A stretch of DNA of 64,000 nucleotides from Emcibacteraceae bacterium (lineage in GTDB: Bacteria > Pseudomonadota > Alphaproteobacteria > Sphingomonadales > Emcibacteraceae), in NCBI GenBank assembly GCA_041396985.1, contig JAWKXO010000004.1, positions 62,001 to 126,000 on the forward strand, in the 5' to 3' direction. The first letter of the stretch is position 1. Every line of letters starts with the position of its first letter. A model generated the notes under the pieces. That model searched no databases and was not told the origin of the DNA. It saw nothing but the letters and a program-made list of their open reading frames with translations. Position numbers and translations under genes: made by a program. Shown in pieces: positions 61,952 to 64,000 of this stretch.

Positions 61952-62419
61952 TTAAAACGGGATTTCGTCGTCAAAATCGGAACCGCCACCGGTGTCCTGA
62001 TTAAAACCGCCGGAGGAGCCACCGCCGTAATCACCGCCGCCGTAGCCGCCGCCATCGCCGCCTTCGCCGCGGCCGTCAAGCATGGTCAACTCGCCGTTAA
62101 AGCGTTGCAGCACCACTTCGGTGGTGTATTTTTCAACGCCCTGCTGATCGGTCCATTTGCGGGTCTGGAGCGACCCTTCAACATAAACTTTCGAGCCTTT
62201 TTTAAGGTAGTTTTCAGCAACTTTACAAAGATGCTCGTTAAAGATCACCACCCGGTGCCATTCGGTGCGTTCGCGCCTCTCGCCGGTGGCCCGGTCTTTC
62301 CATGTGTCGGAGGTGGCGACGCTCAGCTGCACGATTGGTGAGCCGTCCTGTGTGTGGCGGATTTCAGGGTCACGGCCCAGATTTCCGATTAAAATTACTT
62401 TGTTAACGCTCCCCGCCAT
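61952..62419 (-). CDS. ssb: Single-stranded DNA-binding protein
   Basis: Binds single-stranded DNA in replication, repair and recombination. The 155-residue protein starts MAGSVNKVILIGNLGRDPEI, has the OB-fold segments RTEWHRVVIFNEHLCKVAE and GSKVYVEGSLQTRKW, a Gly-rich linker (~110-145) and the acidic partner-binding tip DFDDEIPF. The ATG at 62419 is better spaced from AAGGA than the one two codons earlier. The LexA box 75 bases upstream predicts SOS induction. Confidence 0.97.
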   Translation of the reverse strand: MAGSVNKVILIGNLGRDPEIRHTQDGSPIVQLSVATSDTWKDRATGERRERTEWHRVVIFNEHLCKVAENYLKKGSKVYVEGSLQTRKWTDQQGVEKYTTEVVLQRFNGELTMLDGRGEGGDGGGYGGGDYGGGSSGGFNQDTGGGSDFDDEIPF

Positions 62420-62493
62420 AATCATATTTCCTTATCTTAAATTCGAATCCAGTTGCCCTTACAATAGCCACTCACTCCTATGATTGCAACCAA

Positions 62494-62508
62494 GAACAAA
62501 ATAAGAAC
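62494..62508. promoter_or_regulatory. LexA (SOS) box between ssb and uvrA
   Basis: GAACAAAATAAGAAC is a perfect direct repeat of the alphaproteobacterial LexA site (GTTC-N7-GTTC on the other strand). It lies 75 bases before ssb and 60 bases before uvrA, so one site can repress both divergent promoters. This shared arrangement is well known in alphaproteobacteria. Confidence 0.9.
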
Positions 62509-62567
62509 TTTACTTATTTTTCGAATCCCTTAAATTGCACATATATTGGTCTAAAAGGGTGCATTCA

Positions 62568-64000
62568 ATGCTGACTGAAATTTCCGTTCGCGGGGCAAGG
62601 GAACATAATCTTAAATCGGTGAATGTGGATATTCCGCGTGATAAGCTTGTGGTGATTACCGGGCTTAGTGGCTCTGGCAAATCATCACTGGCGTTTGACA
62701 CGATTTATGCCGAAGGGCAGCGCCGCTATGTGGAAAGCTTAAGCGCCTATGCCCGCCAGTTTCTTGAAATGATGCAAAAGCCCGACGCCGATCATATTGA
62801 GGGGCTGTCCCCCGCCATTTCGATTGAACAGAAAACAACGTCCCGAAACCCCCGTTCAACCGTCGGCACCGTTACCGAAGTTTATGATTATATGCGGCTG
62901 CTTTATGCGCGGATCGGTATCCCCTATTCCCCGGCAACGGGCCTACCCATCACCAGCCAGACCATCAGCCAGATGGTTGATAAAATCATGGAAATGCCGG
63001 AAGGGACAAGGCTTTTCCTGCTGGCGCCGATTGTCCGGGGTCGCAAGGGCGAATATAGAAAAGAATTCATGGACCTGCTTAAAGCCGGTTATCAGCGGGT
63101 CAAGGTTGACGGCGAATATTATGAAATTGAGGACGTCCCCGACTTAAATAAAAAAATAAAGCATGATATTGAAGTGGTGGTGGACCGCGTCGTGGTCAGG
63201 CCAGACCTTGAAACCCGGCTTGCCGACAGTCTTGAAACCGCCCTTAACCTGTCGGACGGGCTGGTTGTCGCCGAAGTGGCGAATGACACAGCCGAACGGA
63301 CATTATTTTCCGCCAAATTTGCCTGTCCCGTATCGGGCTTTACCATCGAGGAAATTGAACCAAGGCTATTTTCATTCAATAATCCCTTTGGTGCCTGCCC
63401 GGTTTGTGACGGCCTGGGCCAGAAGCTTTATTTTGATCCGGACCTTGTGGTGCCGGATAGAAAACTGTCGCTTGATAAGGGGGCACTGGCACCGTGGGGG
63501 AAATCAAATTCACCCTATTATGCCCAGACCCTTGAAAGCATTGCCCGTCATTATGGGTTCAAGACATCAACCCCGTTTGAAAATCTGCCGGAAAAGGTTC
63601 AAGATGTACTGCTCCACGGCAGCGGTGATGAGGAAATTGAAATCACCTATAACAGTGACAATATCAAAAGTTATGTGGTTAAAAAAAGCTTTGAAGGCGT
63701 GATCGGCAATATTCAGCGGCGCTGGCGCGAAACCGACAGTTCAATGATGCGTGATGAGCTTGCCCGTTATCAAAGTGCCACGACTTGCGATGCCTGCGAT
63801 GGTCACCGGCTTAGACCCGAAGCCCTGGCCGTTAAAATTGACGGCAAGCATATCAGCGAAATTACCGAACTTTCCGTACGTAAATCCTATGAATGGTTTG
63901 ATGGCTTAAGCGCCAAGCTGACAGATAAGGAAAATGAAATCGCCTACCGGGTGCTCAAGGAAATAACCGAACGGCTTGGATTTTTAAACAATGTCGGTCT
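62568..64000 (+). CDS. uvrA: Excinuclease ABC subunit A, 5' part
   Basis: Damage-sensing ATPase of nucleotide excision repair. The first 477 residues are inside the window. Marks: ISVRGAREHNLKSVNVDIPR, Walker A GLSGSGKSSLAFDT near residue 33, EGLSPAISIEQKTTSRNPRS near 78, LAPIVRGRKGEYRKEF near 150 (UvrB-binding region start), the first zinc finger halves CPVSG and CPVCDGLG near 263-283, and the insertion TTCDACDGHRLRPEAL near 405. The start ATG at 62568 follows AAAAGGG. Reading continues beyond base 64000. Confidence 0.97.
   Translation, partial: MLTEISVRGAREHNLKSVNVDIPRDKLVVITGLSGSGKSSLAFDTIYAEGQRRYVESLSAYARQFLEMMQKPDADHIEGLSPAISIEQKTTSRNPRSTVGTVTEVYDYMRLLYARIGIPYSPATGLPITSQTISQMVDKIMEMPEGTRLFLLAPIVRGRKGEYRKEFMDLLKAGYQRVKVDGEYYEIEDVPDLNKKIKHDIEVVVDRVVVRPDLETRLADSLETALNLSDGLVVAEVANDTAERTLFSAKFACPVSGFTIEEIEPRLFSFNNPFGACPVCDGLGQKLYFDPDLVVPDRKLSLDKGALAPWGKSNSPYYAQTLESIARHYGFKTSTPFENLPEKVQDVLLHGSGDEEIEITYNSDNIKSYVVKKSFEGVIGNIQRRWRETDSSMMRDELARYQSATTCDACDGHRLRPEALAVKIDGKHISEITELSVRKSYEWFDGLSAKLTDKENEIAYRVLKEITERLGFLNNVG

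Overview
The window looks like a chromosomal segment of a free-living, probably marine, alphaproteobacterium. Family-level clues are the order aat / DUF2155 / mlaD / NDUFA12, a three-gene pntAA-pntAB-pntB transhydrogenase, a DUF2312 (GapR) nucleoid protein, a zinc-free L36, a class II (B12) ribonucleotide reductase and a LexA box of the GTTC-N7-GTTC type. Base composition is moderate to AT-rich. The order Emcibacterales/Kordiimonadales or Sneathiellales is only a guess.

Layout. 1-5.9 kb: 5' part of a HerA-type ATPase, rpmJ, pyruvate kinase, a secreted M18 aminopeptidase, and an N-formylglutamate amidohydrolase / DUF1244 / gapR operon. 5.9-14.2 kb: a Pmp3-like peptide, a sigma-54-type activator with an altered GAFTGA loop, the proton-translocating transhydrogenase operon, YigZ, an SprA-like protein, and a translationally coupled ECF sigma / anti-sigma / CpxP-like sensor operon. 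14.2-20 kb: 2-oxoacid:ferredoxin oxidoreductase korAB, a MATE exporter and a CapA-like protein. 20-24 kb: a patch of secreted proteins of unknown function, including a TPR-TonB protein and its tandem copy broken by an amber codon. 24-36.9 kb: thiS-thiG, aroQ-accB-accC-aat, the mlaD block, nrdJ behind a tandem NrdR box, a GGDEF-EAL protein, yciA and a PHO-box-controlled alkaline phosphatase.

36.9-41.4 kb is an AT-rich accessory block for surface glycans (acyltransferase, FkbM methyltransferase, GT61 glycosyltransferase). It starts with a 123-bp copy of the phoA promoter that recurs exactly 2,654 bp further on. 41.4-48.9 kb returns to core genes: tRNA-Lys, tgt-queA, two cyclophilins, coaD, gyrA. 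49-58.6 kb carries an OFA transporter, an odd flavoprotein, YbaK, TerC, a serine hydrolase, a doubly frameshifted pseudogene and a large secreted repeat-like protein. 58.6-62 kb has lactate permease and small membrane proteins. The window closes with ssb and divergent uvrA around a perfect LexA box.

The most notable non-gene signal is a small hairpin repeat (core GCTTCCGACCCAAAGCGGACA). At least seven copies, plus one degenerate one, occur only in the accessory stretches. Most accessory genes of the 37-41 and 58-62 kb zones lie between two copies, which suggests these genes were delivered or rearranged together with the repeat. No CRISPR array, insertion sequence, prophage or complete defence system was recognised.
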